The notes under the pieces are model-generated. The model did no database searches. It was not told the DNA's origin and was given only the letters and a program-made list of their open reading frames with translations. This document shows positions 35,966 through 45,676 of a DNA stretch of 64,000 bases, in pieces; the stretch's first letter is position 1, and each line of letters opens with the position of its first letter. The DNA is taken from assembly GCF_014897815.1 (NCBI RefSeq), contig NZ_JABUZG010000084.1, positions 257,816 to 321,815 of the forward strand, given 5' to 3'. The translations under genes and the position numbers were made by a program. This DNA is from Psychrobacter sp. PG1 (GTDB taxonomy: Bacteria > Pseudomonadota > Gammaproteobacteria > Pseudomonadales > Moraxellaceae).

Positions 35966-37258
35966 ATGACCACGCCCATAAAAACTCAGTGCCCTCATTG
36001 CCAATCTTGCTTTAAAATACAGCAAACACAGTTGAATAAAGTAAACGCCACTGTTAGCTGTGATCAATGCCAACAGAGTTTTTTGGTCAATAAACATCTT
36101 ATCCTCACTGCCGATGCTGTCAGTACTTCCGCGATTCAAGAAAATACAACGACTGACACCAATACGCTAGCCGATTCAAATGGACATCCTGCACAAACCG
36201 CTGACAATCATAATAAAAATCAACATGCAGTAGGTGCTGCTAAGTCACCACTCACTCCTCCATACTCAAAAAATGCTTCATCTGATACTTTAATTGAGGA
36301 TGATTTGATTCATGACGGCTTAATCTATGATGATATGGATAGCGATGAACCAGAAGAAAGCGTTTTGGAGTATGATTCTCTAGATAGTATGGATGCTTGG
36401 CTGACTCAAGCAAGTAATATGAACAATAGCAGTTATACTTCTACAGCAGACAACCAACCACCAAGTAACCTCTCTAAAAAAACAGATAAAAACAACGCGT
36501 CATCAGCGAAAGTATCATCTGATGCTACAACAGAAAATTCCTCATCAGCACAAATGGCGCTCAGTTCAGCAGCCGCTAATGATATTCATGCCAATGTGGA
36601 TGATACTGCGGACAATTCTTGGCTCGAAAAACTCCTAAAAGAACAAAATAAAAGCGAAGAGGTTCGACAAGACGATACCGATTTATCACAACTATTGCTC
36701 GATATGGGTGTACCACTGAAAGATGAAGCGCCAACCTCCGAAGAGCGTGTGAGAAAAGCACAAGCAAAGTTTACACCTACGCCGCAGAGACGTTCTATCG
36801 CATCCTTACTATGGACACTAGGATGCTTAGTATTAGCACTGCTGCTTTTTGCTCAATACGTCATTTTTAACCTAGAAACTTTGATGAAAAACCCAGTGCA
36901 TGCAGAGCGCTTACAATCAGTATGTGCAGTCGCTGCCTGTAGTTTACCTAGTGCCGATCTAACAGCATTCACGATTACCAACCTTAATCATAAATCGAGT
37001 AAGATTAAGATGGATGGAAAGTCGAGCGATGTCAGTGCCACATTAAACAATCAAAGTGCCAAAGCACAGCTGTATCCGAATGTTAAAGTCAGCGTATACG
37101 GCGCACATGATATGATTGGAGAATTCATCGCCACGCCAGCTGATTATCTATTAAGCAAGCAAAGCCAATTAGCGGCGAACAGTAGTCGAAACATATTATT
37201 TACCATCCCTGTTGCTAATAGACAAATTCGAGAAGTGACTATAAGTCCTTTGTATTGA
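35966..37258 (+). CDS. Zinc-ribbon and DUF3426 membrane protein
   Basis: 430 residues. The N-terminus is an MJ0042-type zinc ribbon (CPHCQSC...CDQCQQS, four Cys in two CxxC pairs at residues 9-37). An acidic disordered region of about 220 residues follows, then a membrane helix at about 282-303 (ASLLWTLGCLVLALLLFAQY) and a periplasmic DUF3426 beta domain to the end. Proteins of this design are commonly encoded next to prmA and fis in gammaproteobacteria; their role is not established. Confidence 0.85.
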   Translation: MTTPIKTQCPHCQSCFKIQQTQLNKVNATVSCDQCQQSFLVNKHLILTADAVSTSAIQENTTTDTNTLADSNGHPAQTADNHNKNQHAVGAAKSPLTPPYSKNASSDTLIEDDLIHDGLIYDDMDSDEPEESVLEYDSLDSMDAWLTQASNMNNSSYTSTADNQPPSNLSKKTDKNNASSAKVSSDATTENSSSAQMALSSAAANDIHANVDDTADNSWLEKLLKEQNKSEEVRQDDTDLSQLLLDMGVPLKDEAPTSEERVRKAQAKFTPTPQRRSIASLLWTLGCLVLALLLFAQYVIFNLETLMKNPVHAERLQSVCAVAACSLPSADLTAFTITNLNHKSSKIKMDGKSSDVSATLNNQSAKAQLYPNVKVSVYGAHDMIGEFIATPADYLLSKQSQLAANSSRNILFTIPVANRQIREVTISPLY

Positions 37259-37533
37259 ATGGATAATTACCAACAAAATACTGTCTATCTATAAACAACC
37301 TCGTCTCTTAAAACTTCAGCCGTCAGAAAAACGTAGGCAGGTCGCAAGTTCAGTAGTGATGCAAGTGCGACACAGCCAGTTATATTTTGTGGCAATGTTA
37401 TAATAGTAAGCATATACCCTAGTCATACTGCTGCCAATATAAGGTTAATCTGTCAGCGCTAAACGATATTAATTTGATATAATACCCTGATATCTTATGG
37501 TTTGACTCTTTCCAATCCCAAGGACATTATCTT

Positions 37534-37893
37534 ATGGCACCTCATGCACAGCATAATGCCAGTCATTTTGCCACAAGCTCTGAGCATCCTGCCGATTATA
37601 GTACAGCTAACCATCATTCAAATCGTCATGTTGACTCCTCATTAGACAGCGATGCAAGCCACCGGCATGAACCACTGCGCGTACATGTGGAGCGTGTGGT
37701 ACGACAGTACTTCGCGATGCTAGGTGATGAGACGCCGACCGACTTGTATGAGCTTATTTTAAAACAAGTTGAAGAGCCGCTATTGTCGGTTGTCCTTGAA
37801 AAAACGCGAGGCAATCAAACCAAGTGTGCACAAATCTTAGGTCTGAATCGTGGCACTTTACGCAAAAAACTCAAAACTTATGACTTAATGTAG
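37534..37893 (+). CDS. fis: Nucleoid protein Fis
   Basis: DNA-bending global regulator. The C-terminal 50 residues (YELILKQVEEPLLSVVLEKT, then NQTKCAQILGLNRGTLRKKL) are the Fis helix-turn-helix. At 119 residues it is longer than the 98 of E. coli because of a His/Ser-rich N-terminal extension (residues 1-47). AAGGA lies before the ATG. It is followed by a hairpin terminator at 38006 and then purH; fis and purH neighbourhood is typical of Pseudomonas and Moraxellaceae. Confidence 0.93.
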   Translation: MAPHAQHNASHFATSSEHPADYSTANHHSNRHVDSSLDSDASHRHEPLRVHVERVVRQYFAMLGDETPTDLYELILKQVEEPLLSVVLEKTRGNQTKCAQILGLNRGTLRKKLKTYDLM

Positions 37894-38005
37894 CATCTGC
37901 TATATGCATTTCTCTGTCTTTATTACCAATCATTATGTATGGCAATTTAACGTTATTGATGCTATCCACCATGATATTGTCTGCAAAAATTGTCATTGTC
38001 ACCTT

Positions 38006-38032
38006 GCCAGACGTTTACGTCAGGCTTTTTTT
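38006..38032 (+). terminator. Terminator after fis
   Basis: GCCAGACG pairs with CGTCAGGC (one internal A-A mismatch, loop TTTA) at 38006-38025, followed by seven T. It lies only 14 bp before the purH start, so purH either depends on readthrough or has a promoter in the gap. Confidence 0.75.
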
Positions 38033-38046
38033 ATGGAACTTTTCTT

Positions 38047-39627
38047 ATGAGTACAACCCCACTTGCTCTATTGTCAGTCTCTGATAAATCTAATATCGTT
38101 GAATTTGCGCAAGGCCTTATTAAGTCAGGCTTTGGCTTACTGTCTACTGGCGGTACTTATCGTTTACTCACAGAAAACAATGTTGCTGTGACCGAAGTAT
38201 CCGATTACACGGGTTTCCCTGAAATGATGGATGGCCGTGTCAAAACGCTACATCCTAAAATTCATGGTGGCATCTTAGGACGCCGTGGTACAGACGATGC
38301 CGTCATGAGTGAGCACGCGATTGAGCGTATTGATTTGGTTGTCGTGAATTTATATCCGTTTGCTGAAACCATTGCTCGTGCGGATGTCACCATGAACGAT
38401 GCTATCGAAAACATCGACATCGGTGGTCCTACGATGGTGCGTTCTGCGGCGAAAAACCACGCTCATGTGGGTATCGTGACTGATCCAGCAGATTATGAGC
38501 GCATACTTGCCGCTTTAGGTGATGGCACCGAGCTGACACCTGCTTTGCGCTATGACTTAGCGGTTAAGGCTTTTGAGCATACTGCACAGTACGACGGAAT
38601 GATTGCCAATTTCTTAGGTAGCCGTGTCAATGAAAACCAGCAACCTGAGAATTTCTCACGTACTTTTAATGTGCAGCTCGAAAAAGCACAGGATCTACGC
38701 TACGGCGAAAACCCACATCAAAACGCTGCTTTTTATACAGAAAACCATCCGCTAAAAAGCCAACAAGCCTCTATAGCGACTGCTAAGCAACTACAAGGTA
38801 AGGCACTGTCTTATAACAATATCGCCGATACTGACGCTGCCCTTGAGTGCGTCAAAGCCTTTAGTGCACCTGCTTGCGTTATCGTTAAGCATGCCAATCC
38901 TTGCGGTGTCGCTGTGGATAACGATCAGGTAACCGCTTATAACACTGCCTTCAGTACTGATCCTGAGTCTTCTTTTGGCGGCATCATTGCTTTTAACCGC
39001 CCATTGACGTTGGCAGCTGCTAAAGCCATTATCGACAACCAGTTTGTAGAAGTTATTATTGCACCAAGCATCGAAGATGGTGTGCTTGAAGCGACAGCTG
39101 CTAAGAAAAATGTCCGTGTCTTGGTGTGCGGCGAACTGCCAGCGCCAGATCAACGCGATAGTCAGCTTGACTACAAGCGCGTCAACGGTGGCCTGCTAGT
39201 ACAAGAGCAAGATCTTGGTTTGATTACAGCCAATGACTTAAAGATTGTCACTGATGTACAGCCAACAGAAGCGCAAATCGCTGATCTATTATTCAGCTGG
39301 AATGTAGCAAAATACGTCAAATCCAATGCGATTGTTTATGCCAAAGGTCAGCGTACTATCGGTGTTGGTGCTGGTCAGATGAGCCGTGTCAACTCAGCGC
39401 GTATCGCTGCTATCAAGGCTGAGCACGCTGGATTGGCTACTGAAGGTGCTGTTATGGCATCAGATGCCTTCTTCCCGTTCCGTGATGGCATCGATAACGC
39501 TGCCCAAGTCGGTATTGCTGCTATTATCCAGCCAGGTGGGTCTATGCGTGATGATGAAACCATTGCTGCGGCAAATGAGCATGGCATCGCGATGGTATTC
39601 ACTGGTATGCGTCATTTCCGCCATTAA
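38047..39627 (+). CDS. purH: Bifunctional AICAR transformylase / IMP cyclohydrolase
   Basis: Catalyses the last two steps of IMP synthesis. I take ATG 38047 ([20 protein letters not shown]); an upstream in-frame start would run through the terminator. The MGS-like cyclohydrolase domain (1-140) shows STGGTYRLL and [13 protein letters not shown]; the transformylase domain carries the catalytic KHANPCGVA with Lys-His and ends [15 protein letters not shown] and GGSMRDDE. 526 residues, equal to E. coli. An IS element lies 80 bp behind the stop. Confidence 0.96.
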   Translation: MSTTPLALLSVSDKSNIVEFAQGLIKSGFGLLSTGGTYRLLTENNVAVTEVSDYTGFPEMMDGRVKTLHPKIHGGILGRRGTDDAVMSEHAIERIDLVVVNLYPFAETIARADVTMNDAIENIDIGGPTMVRSAAKNHAHVGIVTDPADYERILAALGDGTELTPALRYDLAVKAFEHTAQYDGMIANFLGSRVNENQQPENFSRTFNVQLEKAQDLRYGENPHQNAAFYTENHPLKSQQASIATAKQLQGKALSYNNIADTDAALECVKAFSAPACVIVKHANPCGVAVDNDQVTAYNTAFSTDPESSFGGIIAFNRPLTLAAAKAIIDNQFVEVIIAPSIEDGVLEATAAKKNVRVLVCGELPAPDQRDSQLDYKRVNGGLLVQEQDLGLITANDLKIVTDVQPTEAQIADLLFSWNVAKYVKSNAIVYAKGQRTIGVGAGQMSRVNSARIAAIKAEHAGLATEGAVMASDAFFPFRDGIDNAAQVGIAAIIQPGGSMRDDETIAAANEHGIAMVFTGMRHFRH

Positions 39628-39707
39628 ATTGTTCCGTATCACTTTGAATAGTAGCATTGATAGCAGTATTGAATTTCGTATCGCTATTAATGCTAAATCT
39701 TTATGAT

Positions 39708-40797
39708 TAGGACTTACGCAAAATCTAATAGACATTGCTAATCTCAAGAATAACGTAGTAGCATAACAGTCATGAAAAAGCCCAAAGTAACCCGACTAGA
39801 TTATTGCCAATATCTCATGGTGAGTCAAATAAACTACACCATTACCAACTATGCGGACCATCATCCTGAGAACATCAGCCATGACCGTATCAACCGTTAC
39901 CTTAAAGGCGACAAGCTCAAACCTCGTCTAGTATGGGAGCAAGTCAAACAAGACCTTGTCGCCGATGCTGAGGGTTACTTGCTCTTTGATGATACTGTAT
40001 TGGACAAAGACCATAGTCACAAGATAGAACTGGTCAACCGCCAGTACAGTGGTAATGCCAAACGCTTGATTAAAGGCATTGGCCTTGTGAACTGTATTTA
40101 CGTTAACCCGCATACCCAGCAGTATTGGGTCATTGACTACCGTATTTACGACAAAGCCATCGATGGTAAAACTAAGCTTGATCATTTAAAAGATATGCTA
40201 CAACACACTATCGAATACAAGCAATTGGCATTTAAAACGGTACTGATGGACAGCTGGTATGCTACCAAAGACATCATGCTCACTGTTGATGGTTTAGATA
40301 AAATCTTTTACTGCCCGCTTAAGAGCAACCGTTTGGTTGATGACTCCAAGGGACAACGCGCATATACCGCAGTCAGTGCTTTACAATGGACTGAGGCCGA
40401 ACAAGATAATGGCAAGTTAATTAAGATCAATAAGTTCCCTAAAGACTATAAAGTGCAACTGTTTCGGGTAGTGGTGAGTACTCACCGCACGGATTGGGTC
40501 GTGACCAACGATACCACTCAAACTCATCGTGATGACGTACAACAGGTGTGCGCCATACGCTGGAAGATTGAGCAGTTTCATCGTGAGATTAAGCAGTTAA
40601 CGGGTATAGAATCTAATCAGTGTCGCAAAGCACGTATTCAGCGCAATCATATTTGCTGTTCTATACTGGTTTGGATTTGCTTAACTCGTATTGCTAGGCA
40701 AATAAAGAAAACGGTGTATCAGTTAAAACATGGCTTACTTGATAACTATCTGTGCGAGCAATTACGCTCGCCTGAATTGGTGGTTGCGTAAGTCCTA
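39708..40797 (+). mobile_element. IS701-family insertion sequence, ISAba11-like
   Basis: A complete 1,090-bp element with 14-bp perfect terminal inverted repeats (TAGGACTTACGCAA at 39708-39721 and its complement at 40784-40797), a single transposase gene filling it, and a 5-bp duplication outside. The size, ends and 5-bp duplication fit the ISAba11 group. Perfect repeats and an open transposase frame suggest recent insertion and competence for transposition. It lies between the purH stop and a terminator, and does not break any gene. Confidence 0.92.
39772..40791 (+). CDS. IS701-family DDE transposase
   Basis: 339 residues, intact. The DDE triad is visible as Asp in LLFDDTVLD (about residue 70), Asp in VLMDSWYATKD (about 158) and Glu in IRWKIEQFHREIKQ (about 265-269). 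It cuts and pastes the surrounding element. The stop codon is at 40789-40791, inside the right inverted repeat, as is common in small IS elements. Upstream sequence has a plausible short leader but no obvious ribosome site beyond weak purines. Confidence 0.92.
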   Translation: MKKPKVTRLDYCQYLMVSQINYTITNYADHHPENISHDRINRYLKGDKLKPRLVWEQVKQDLVADAEGYLLFDDTVLDKDHSHKIELVNRQYSGNAKRLIKGIGLVNCIYVNPHTQQYWVIDYRIYDKAIDGKTKLDHLKDMLQHTIEYKQLAFKTVLMDSWYATKDIMLTVDGLDKIFYCPLKSNRLVDDSKGQRAYTAVSALQWTEAEQDNGKLIKINKFPKDYKVQLFRVVVSTHRTDWVVTNDTTQTHRDDVQQVCAIRWKIEQFHREIKQLTGIESNQCRKARIQRNHICCSILVWICLTRIARQIKKTVYQLKHGLLDNYLCEQLRSPELVVA

Positions 40798-40824
40798 ATG
40801 ATAAAAGTAATACTCATTAAAAAA

Positions 40825-40848
40825 GCCACTGTAGACAGTGGCTTTTTT
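40825..40848. terminator. Terminator beyond the IS, likely the former purH / ppiD convergent terminator
   Basis: GCCACTG pairs with CAGTGGC around TAGA, followed by six T and preceded by an A-run, so it works in both directions. It sits between the IS and ppiD and probably ended purH transcription before the IS separated them. Confidence 0.88.
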
Positions 40849-40924
40849 ATGCTTCAAACTTGAGAAGATTATTTAGAAAGAATGACTAAGTAAGTATCTC
40901 AAGTTTTCCTTAATAGCTTTATTT

Positions 40925-42799
40925 CTAACGCCCTTGCGCGTTTGCTATATTGGCGTCATTAACTTCAACTTTATATACCAAGCGTAGATAATCCAAGTAA
41001 TCTTGTAGCTGATCTTGCCCCAAGTTATCACGAATGATGGCAGCCGTTTGTGCTCTTTGCACATCAGATAATGGCGACTGCTCCTCTGTTTTAATACGAT
41101 CACCGACCAACAAAGTCGCGCCCATCTCAGTCTCACTGGCAATAGCAACGACGCCATTATTAGCTGCTTGCTGACTAAAGGCCAGTCCGCGTTCTTTCTC
41201 TGTCAATAGAGTGGTTTGGCGATTCACTTCACCTAATGATTGAAAACGTACTGGCTGTTTATTGATATCAGCAGGCGTTTTAATACCAGCGGCTAATTTC
41301 TTCGCCTCTTTTAGCGCCAATGCCGTGGCCTTTTCTTGACGTAATATCTGAGTGATTTTTGGCGTAGCAGCAGCTAAGCTAAGCGTTTTCGTAGGACGAT
41401 AGTTGCTTGGTTGCACCCATACCGTCCCGTTACCAACCTCGATACCTGCGGTTACTGCCTGATCTTGAATCGTAAACTCATCAAAAGCCTGCTTAATCAC
41501 TGCTGGTTGTGATAGCTCCGATTTGTTGTTTTCTTTACGATAATCCTTGATACGTTTTAGCGTTACGTTCTCTTGCTGAGCGATGTCCTCGATACTAAAG
41601 CCATCTGCTGCCAAGTCATTAATCGCTGTCACTTTATCTGCATAGATTTCTTGACGCTTATATTCTTTCGCTTTTGCTGTCAGCTCTGCACGCATACTTT
41701 CTAGGCTTGGGATTTTACTACCGTTATCTTCGGTTACGGTAAATATCTGGTAGCCAAAGCTAGTCTTAATAGGTGCTGTTACATCACCCACGCTTAAGCC
41801 CTCTAAAGCCTGCTCAACTGCTGCGGCATCATTACCAAACACAGAGGGATTAAAGGTACCAATATCGCCACCTGTTGCTCCTGATGGATCATCTGACTCG
41901 GTTTTAGCCAATGCCGCAAAAGACTCACCTTTATCCAAGCGAGCTTTGATTTTGGTCGCTCTGGTCTTCGCGTCTTTACCCGTTAATAGGATTTGACTGA
42001 TCTTACGTTCATCGACGACCGCTAGCCCTTGCTTATAAGCTTCATATTGCTGCTGCAAATCCTCTTCCGTAACCTCATTCACTTGAATGGCTTTAGGACT
42101 TAATTGCAAATATGCCAAATCTACCATCGCCGCACTTTTTAGTGTGTCTTTATTGGCATCATAATAGGCTTGTATATCGCCTTTGCTTAACTTGACCTGA
42201 TCTGCATAATCTTGCCAATTAAATCGATGCAGCCAGATATTGCGCGACTCAAGTTGTAAGTCAATCAATTGACTGACCGCTTGCATTGGATATACTGCCG
42301 TGCCAACGATACTGGCATTGAGCTGATCAAGGCTTAACTGATTACGGAACTCAGAAAATAGCTGATCTTTCGTCATACCACGCTGGCGCAAAAAGTTTGA
42401 GAATTGCTCGTTAGAGAAATTACCTTCTGCGTCCTTAAAAATTTCTTCTTCACGCAATAGACGATTAATCGTGTCATCAGAGACTGTCATACCAAGCTTG
42501 CCCGCTTGCTGCTCCAATAGCGTACGATCAATGAGACCTTTGAGCACCTGCTCGTGCAATACATCTTCATTCAATAGACTGGCATCATCAACTTGTTCTA
42601 GTATTTCAGTACGACGGTTATTTACGGCAGTCTGATACTCGGACAACCCTACGCTTGCTTCACCCACCTGAGCGACTTGGTTGGGATCGACCCCACCTCC
42701 AAAATAGCTTTCGACACCCAATAGAGCGAGCGGCGATAGGCATAAAATCAATAAAATGCGACCTGGCCAGCTTTTTAAGAAATCGCGCAATTTATCCAT
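40925..42799 (-). CDS. ppiD: Periplasmic folding chaperone PpiD / SurA-like peptidyl-prolyl isomerase
   Basis: An inner-membrane-anchored chaperone for outer-membrane proteins. Residues 12-30 (WPGRILLILCLSPLALLGV) form the anchor; a SurA_N-like region (GLIDRTLLEQQAGKLGMTVS) is followed by a parvulin domain near residues 265-360 (ARLDKGESFAALAKTESDDP, GGDIGTFNPS) and a long C-terminal helical region with a second degenerate domain. At 624 residues it is the normal PpiD length. The HU gene lies upstream on the same strand, as in E. coli (hupB-ppiD). Confidence 0.92.
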   Translation of the reverse strand: MDKLRDFLKSWPGRILLILCLSPLALLGVESYFGGGVDPNQVAQVGEASVGLSEYQTAVNNRRTEILEQVDDASLLNEDVLHEQVLKGLIDRTLLEQQAGKLGMTVSDDTINRLLREEEIFKDAEGNFSNEQFSNFLRQRGMTKDQLFSEFRNQLSLDQLNASIVGTAVYPMQAVSQLIDLQLESRNIWLHRFNWQDYADQVKLSKGDIQAYYDANKDTLKSAAMVDLAYLQLSPKAIQVNEVTEEDLQQQYEAYKQGLAVVDERKISQILLTGKDAKTRATKIKARLDKGESFAALAKTESDDPSGATGGDIGTFNPSVFGNDAAAVEQALEGLSVGDVTAPIKTSFGYQIFTVTEDNGSKIPSLESMRAELTAKAKEYKRQEIYADKVTAINDLAADGFSIEDIAQQENVTLKRIKDYRKENNKSELSQPAVIKQAFDEFTIQDQAVTAGIEVGNGTVWVQPSNYRPTKTLSLAAATPKITQILRQEKATALALKEAKKLAAGIKTPADINKQPVRFQSLGEVNRQTTLLTEKERGLAFSQQAANNGVVAIASETEMGATLLVGDRIKTEEQSPLSDVQRAQTAAIIRDNLGQDQLQDYLDYLRLVYKVEVNDANIANAQGR

Positions 42800-43184
42800 A
42801 GTTATCTCTGCTTTATAAACCTATATTGATGAAAAACCATTGTAATATTACTATTAATATCAACGCTATCTAAGCAGGCAATGGTAAGAATAAGAACGTG
42901 TGAATTTGATATAGAACAACAAGACTGAGTAAAACAGCCTTATTTGAACAACGCATCTATCGCGCGCCCTATGATACGTGATTTTTGATGCAGACTCAAA
43001 ATATTCACGTGGTATGATACAAACTATAGCGATAAAAAAAGCACCTAGATATTAGGTGCTTTTTTATGATTCATACCATGACTTATTAGCCATGCTATAA
43101 ACCATATGATGCTTTACTATTAGTAAATGCCGTATTCATTCGTATATTACGTCGTTATACAGCATCTACTTTTAAAAGAACGGC
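42800..43184. other. hupB-ppiD intergenic region
   Basis: 385 bp with the hupB terminator at 43040-43060 and, beyond it, the presumed ppiD promoter. No gene is seen. Confidence 0.5.
43034..43065 (-). terminator. hupB terminator, bidirectional
   Basis: AGCACCTA pairs with TAGGTGCT around GATAT (43040-43060), with T-runs on both outer sides. Confidence 0.85.
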
Positions 43185-43457
43185 TTAGTTTAAACGCTCT
43201 TTTAAGTTTTTACCTGCTTTAAAGCTTGGTACTTTGCTTGCTGGAATGCTAAGCTCTTCACCCGTCTTAGGGTTACGGCCAGTACGTGCTTTACGGTCTT
43301 TTACGCTGAAAGTACCAAAACCAACCAATGAGATGCTATCGCCAGCTTCTAGCGCTTCACCAACACTTTCCATAACAGCATTCAATGCATCGCCAGCTTG
43401 GGTTTTGTTTAGGCCACTTTTGTCTGCGATGCTATCAATTAATTCTGACTTATTCAT
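43185..43457 (-). CDS. hupB: DNA-binding protein HU
   Basis: Histone-like nucleoid protein; 90 residues, the standard length. It starts [20 protein letters not shown] and has the DNA-binding arm signature [21 protein letters not shown], ending [20 protein letters not shown] lies 6 bases before the ATG. It is clearly HU rather than IHF by the start and arm sequence. A long upstream region (519 bp) follows on the promoter side. Confidence 0.95.
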   Translation of the reverse strand: MNKSELIDSIADKSGLNKTQAGDALNAVMESVGEALEAGDSISLVGFGTFSVKDRKARTGRNPKTGEELSIPASKVPSFKAGKNLKERLN

Positions 43458-43976
43458 AAAATTTCCTTCAAGTTTAAGGGGGATAATAAACGCTCACGCC
43501 AAGCATTGTAACGCTCTCATAGCATTTAAGCAATAAAAACTGCCTGACTGGCGTATTAACAGGTTTCGCTTTGTTATCGTCTTTATATCAAGGCAGCATA
43601 AGGAGCGCAAGCGATTTTACATATTTTTGCCTACTGTACTACGTATTTGACACTCAATGTTACGCAAAGCCTCTGCAACGGTTATAACTGCTAGCAACCT
43701 TGGCTTTTTCTAACGTTGACTTAGCTAGTCAACCTCTATACTGCCTGATCGTTCAAAGAGATGTTATCTCGTACTGAGGCATCGCCAGTCATAAATATCT
43801 GTGTCCTTGTTGATTACCAAATTGCAAAGTAATAATTTTCCGACTGACAGAAACTAGCGTTACTTTTTATTATAAAGGCGTTACTATAAGCAAAATATCA
43901 CTGCACCTTTTGGGTCAATTTTGACTCTTGTTTGTCTTTTGCCTCTAATTTACCAAATATAAAACGGATTATTTAC
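43458..43976. other. Divergent intergenic region, hupB / membrane protein gene
   Basis: 519 bp. It must carry the hupB promoter. I see no tRNA or other RNA gene and no strong hairpin. Confidence 0.4.
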
Positions 43977-44621
43977 ATGAAGCGTTCTACGTTGTCTCAC
44001 TCTTTTCTTAATATCATTCTGGTGTTCATCGAGTCGGCGCTGACACTATTGTTACGTTTAGATCCCGAACTACGTAAGGCCGCTTACCCACTTGCCAAGC
44101 AAGGTACTGTCGTGGCGCTACGCTTGTATCTACCGCATGTTGAGGTGTTTGCCACGTTTAGCACCAAAGGCGTATTATTAGACGCAGAGTTACCTATTGA
44201 CCGCAGCGAACCTGACGTCATTATTAATGCTTATAGCATCCAAGTGATCAATGCGATCACCACTCATGACAGCGAAACCACCGAAAAACTACAAATGCGC
44301 GGCGAGTCTGTTCAAGTACAGTTGGTCAAGCAGTTTATTATGCAGCTCGGTCTTGGCAGCTTAATTCAAGGTCTTATTAAAAAGATAAAAGGTGGCAAAG
44401 GTAAGACCAAGCCGTCTGATGCTGAAATGGCCGAAAAAAAGGATCACTATAAGCTGCGCATCAAAGAGCAACAAACCCAAATAAACACCTTAACTATTAA
44501 AAACCGTGAGCTTGAAATCACGGTTAAAGAGTTACAGAGCAAACAAAAAACGCTGATAATCGTCACCGTGGCTGCTCTCGTCATTATGATCGCAGCCATT
44601 ATCGCGCTATTGATGAATTAA
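43977..44621 (+). CDS. UbiJ/SCP2-reminiscent protein with C-terminal membrane helix
   Basis: I place the start at ATG 43977 because the only earlier in-frame start is TTG. The 214 residues begin with a hydrophobic stretch (FLNIILVFIESALTLLLRL) and a region (DPELRKAAYPLAKQGTVVAL, then QVINAITTHDSETTEKLQMR) that reminds me of the SCP2 fold of UbiJ, the ubiquinone-assembly accessory factor. A coiled coil (about 155-190, KKDHYKLRIKEQQTQINTL) and a C-terminal membrane helix (LIIVTVAALVIMIAAIIALL) follow. UbiJ itself lacks that anchor, and no ubiE or ubiB lies beside it, so the resemblance is weak. Confidence 0.6.
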   Translation: MKRSTLSHSFLNIILVFIESALTLLLRLDPELRKAAYPLAKQGTVVALRLYLPHVEVFATFSTKGVLLDAELPIDRSEPDVIINAYSIQVINAITTHDSETTEKLQMRGESVQVQLVKQFIMQLGLGSLIQGLIKKIKGGKGKTKPSDAEMAEKKDHYKLRIKEQQTQINTLTIKNRELEITVKELQSKQKTLIIVTVAALVIMIAAIIALLMN

Positions 44622-44705
44622 TGTCGCCAACGACGACTTATCAATGACAGCTTACCAATGACGGCTGCTTACTTTACCAAACGCGTTTGATGCCGATTAA
44701 GGCAT

Positions 44706-44734
44706 ATTAAGCGCTTAATATACTAAGCGCTTAG
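44706..44734. repeat. Two AAGCGCTT palindromes in tandem
   Basis: TTAAGCGCTTAA (44707-44718) and CTAAGCGCTTAG (44723-44734) share the core TAAGCGCTTA, with centres 16 bp apart. They lie about 85 bp behind the UbiJ-like gene. They may be a regulator site or a weak terminator; no T-run follows. Confidence 0.7.
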
Positions 44735-44823
44735 ATGACTGGGGCGTATTGAACATTCAGCACGCCCTAATATAATTGATAGTCGTTAAAGAAAAAACTT
44801 AGAACTCAAACCTCAAGACTGTA

Positions 44824-44855
44824 TTTTAGTATTTCAAAATTTTAGTATTTCAAAA
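44824..44855. repeat. 16-bp tandem repeat, two copies
   Basis: TTTTAGTATTTCAAAA occurs twice head-to-tail, at 44824-44839 and 44840-44855. Confidence 0.85.
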
Positions 44856-44956
44856 ATGCTAGGAATCAATGTTCTCAATCTTATAGTCCCTCCTTTTAAT
44901 ACCATTGTTTTTATCAATCATGGTGATAAGCTCGATTAACCATTCAACCACACTTT

Positions 44957-44990
44957 AATCTTGACTAAATTACTCAGGATTAAGTATAAT
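44957..44990 (+). promoter_or_regulatory. iscR promoter with type 1 IscR site
   Basis: TTGACT (44961-44966) and TATAAT (44985-44990), 18 bp apart. The sequence CTTGACTAAATTACTCAGG over the -35 and spacer fits most of the published type 1 IscR consensus half-sites (GACT-N-w-Y-AGTC), with one mismatch in the second half. [4Fe... or 2Fe-2S]-loaded IscR would repress the isc genes from here. Confidence 0.7.
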
Positions 44991-45166
44991 TGGCTTAATC
45001 GTTGCACACATCGGGTTCATCATCTGCTGTTTAATAACGATAAGACACAACTTAGCGGTTATGTGATTTCATCAGTAGCTTTCATATTGCGCTACAAGCT
45101 GCCACCACTATCATTTTGCTAAGGTCGTTGTTAAATAAAAATGACTTAAAAGTTTGGAGATAACAC

Positions 45167-45676
45167 ATGCGTTTGACTACTCGAGGCAGATATGCCGTTA
45201 CTGCGTTACTGGATTTGGCATTACAAACCAGCCAACAAGACACTGCAGTCTCCTTATCTGATATCGCCAAGCGGCAATCGATTTCTATCTCTTACCTTGA
45301 ACAACTGTTTTCCAAACTTCGTAAGCGTGGTCTAGTCACTAGCATCCGAGGTGCAGCAGGCGGCTATCATCTAGCTAAACCGTTGCATGAAATAGATGTC
45401 ATGAGCATCATATCTGCCGTCGATGAGTCGGTTAATGCGATGCAGTGCGAAGGACGTGGCGACTGTCAAGGTGGTACAATGTGCTTAACCCATGATTTAT
45501 GGTGTGCACTGTCCAATCATATCGAACAGTACTTGAAAAATATAACATTAGCGCAATTATTAGACATGGAAAATGTGCAGTCAGTGTCAGAGCGTCAGCA
45601 CAGCTCTACCAAAGAGATTTCCATAAAAGATATCAACACTATTACCCTATCGAACAGCGAGGCAAACCCAGCATGA
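45167..45676 (+). CDS. iscR: Iron-sulfur cluster regulator IscR
   Basis: Rrf2-family transcription factor that senses [2Fe-2S] supply. The N-terminal helix-turn-helix ([20 protein letters not shown], then [18 protein letters not shown]) and the cluster ligands ([13 protein letters not shown], near residues 92-104) are intact. 169 residues, with a flexible tail. GGAG lies before the ATG. Its TGA overlaps the iscS ATG, so the two are translationally coupled. Confidence 0.96.
   Translation: MRLTTRGRYAVTALLDLALQTSQQDTAVSLSDIAKRQSISISYLEQLFSKLRKRGLVTSIRGAAGGYHLAKPLHEIDVMSIISAVDESVNAMQCEGRGDCQGGTMCLTHDLWCALSNHIEQYLKNITLAQLLDMENVQSVSERQHSSTKEISIKDINTITLSNSEANPA

Larger units (their letters stand above)
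39703..40802. repeat. 5-bp target duplication flanking the IS
   Basis: ATGAT occurs at 39703-39707 and 40798-40802, immediately outside both inverted repeats. Confidence 0.9.
44622..45166. other. Long upstream region of the isc cluster
   Basis: 545 bp without a gene. It holds paired palindromes (44706-44734), a 16-bp tandem repeat (44824-44855) and the iscR promoter with IscR-like site (44957-44990). About 170 nt lie between that promoter and the iscR start. Confidence 0.5.
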
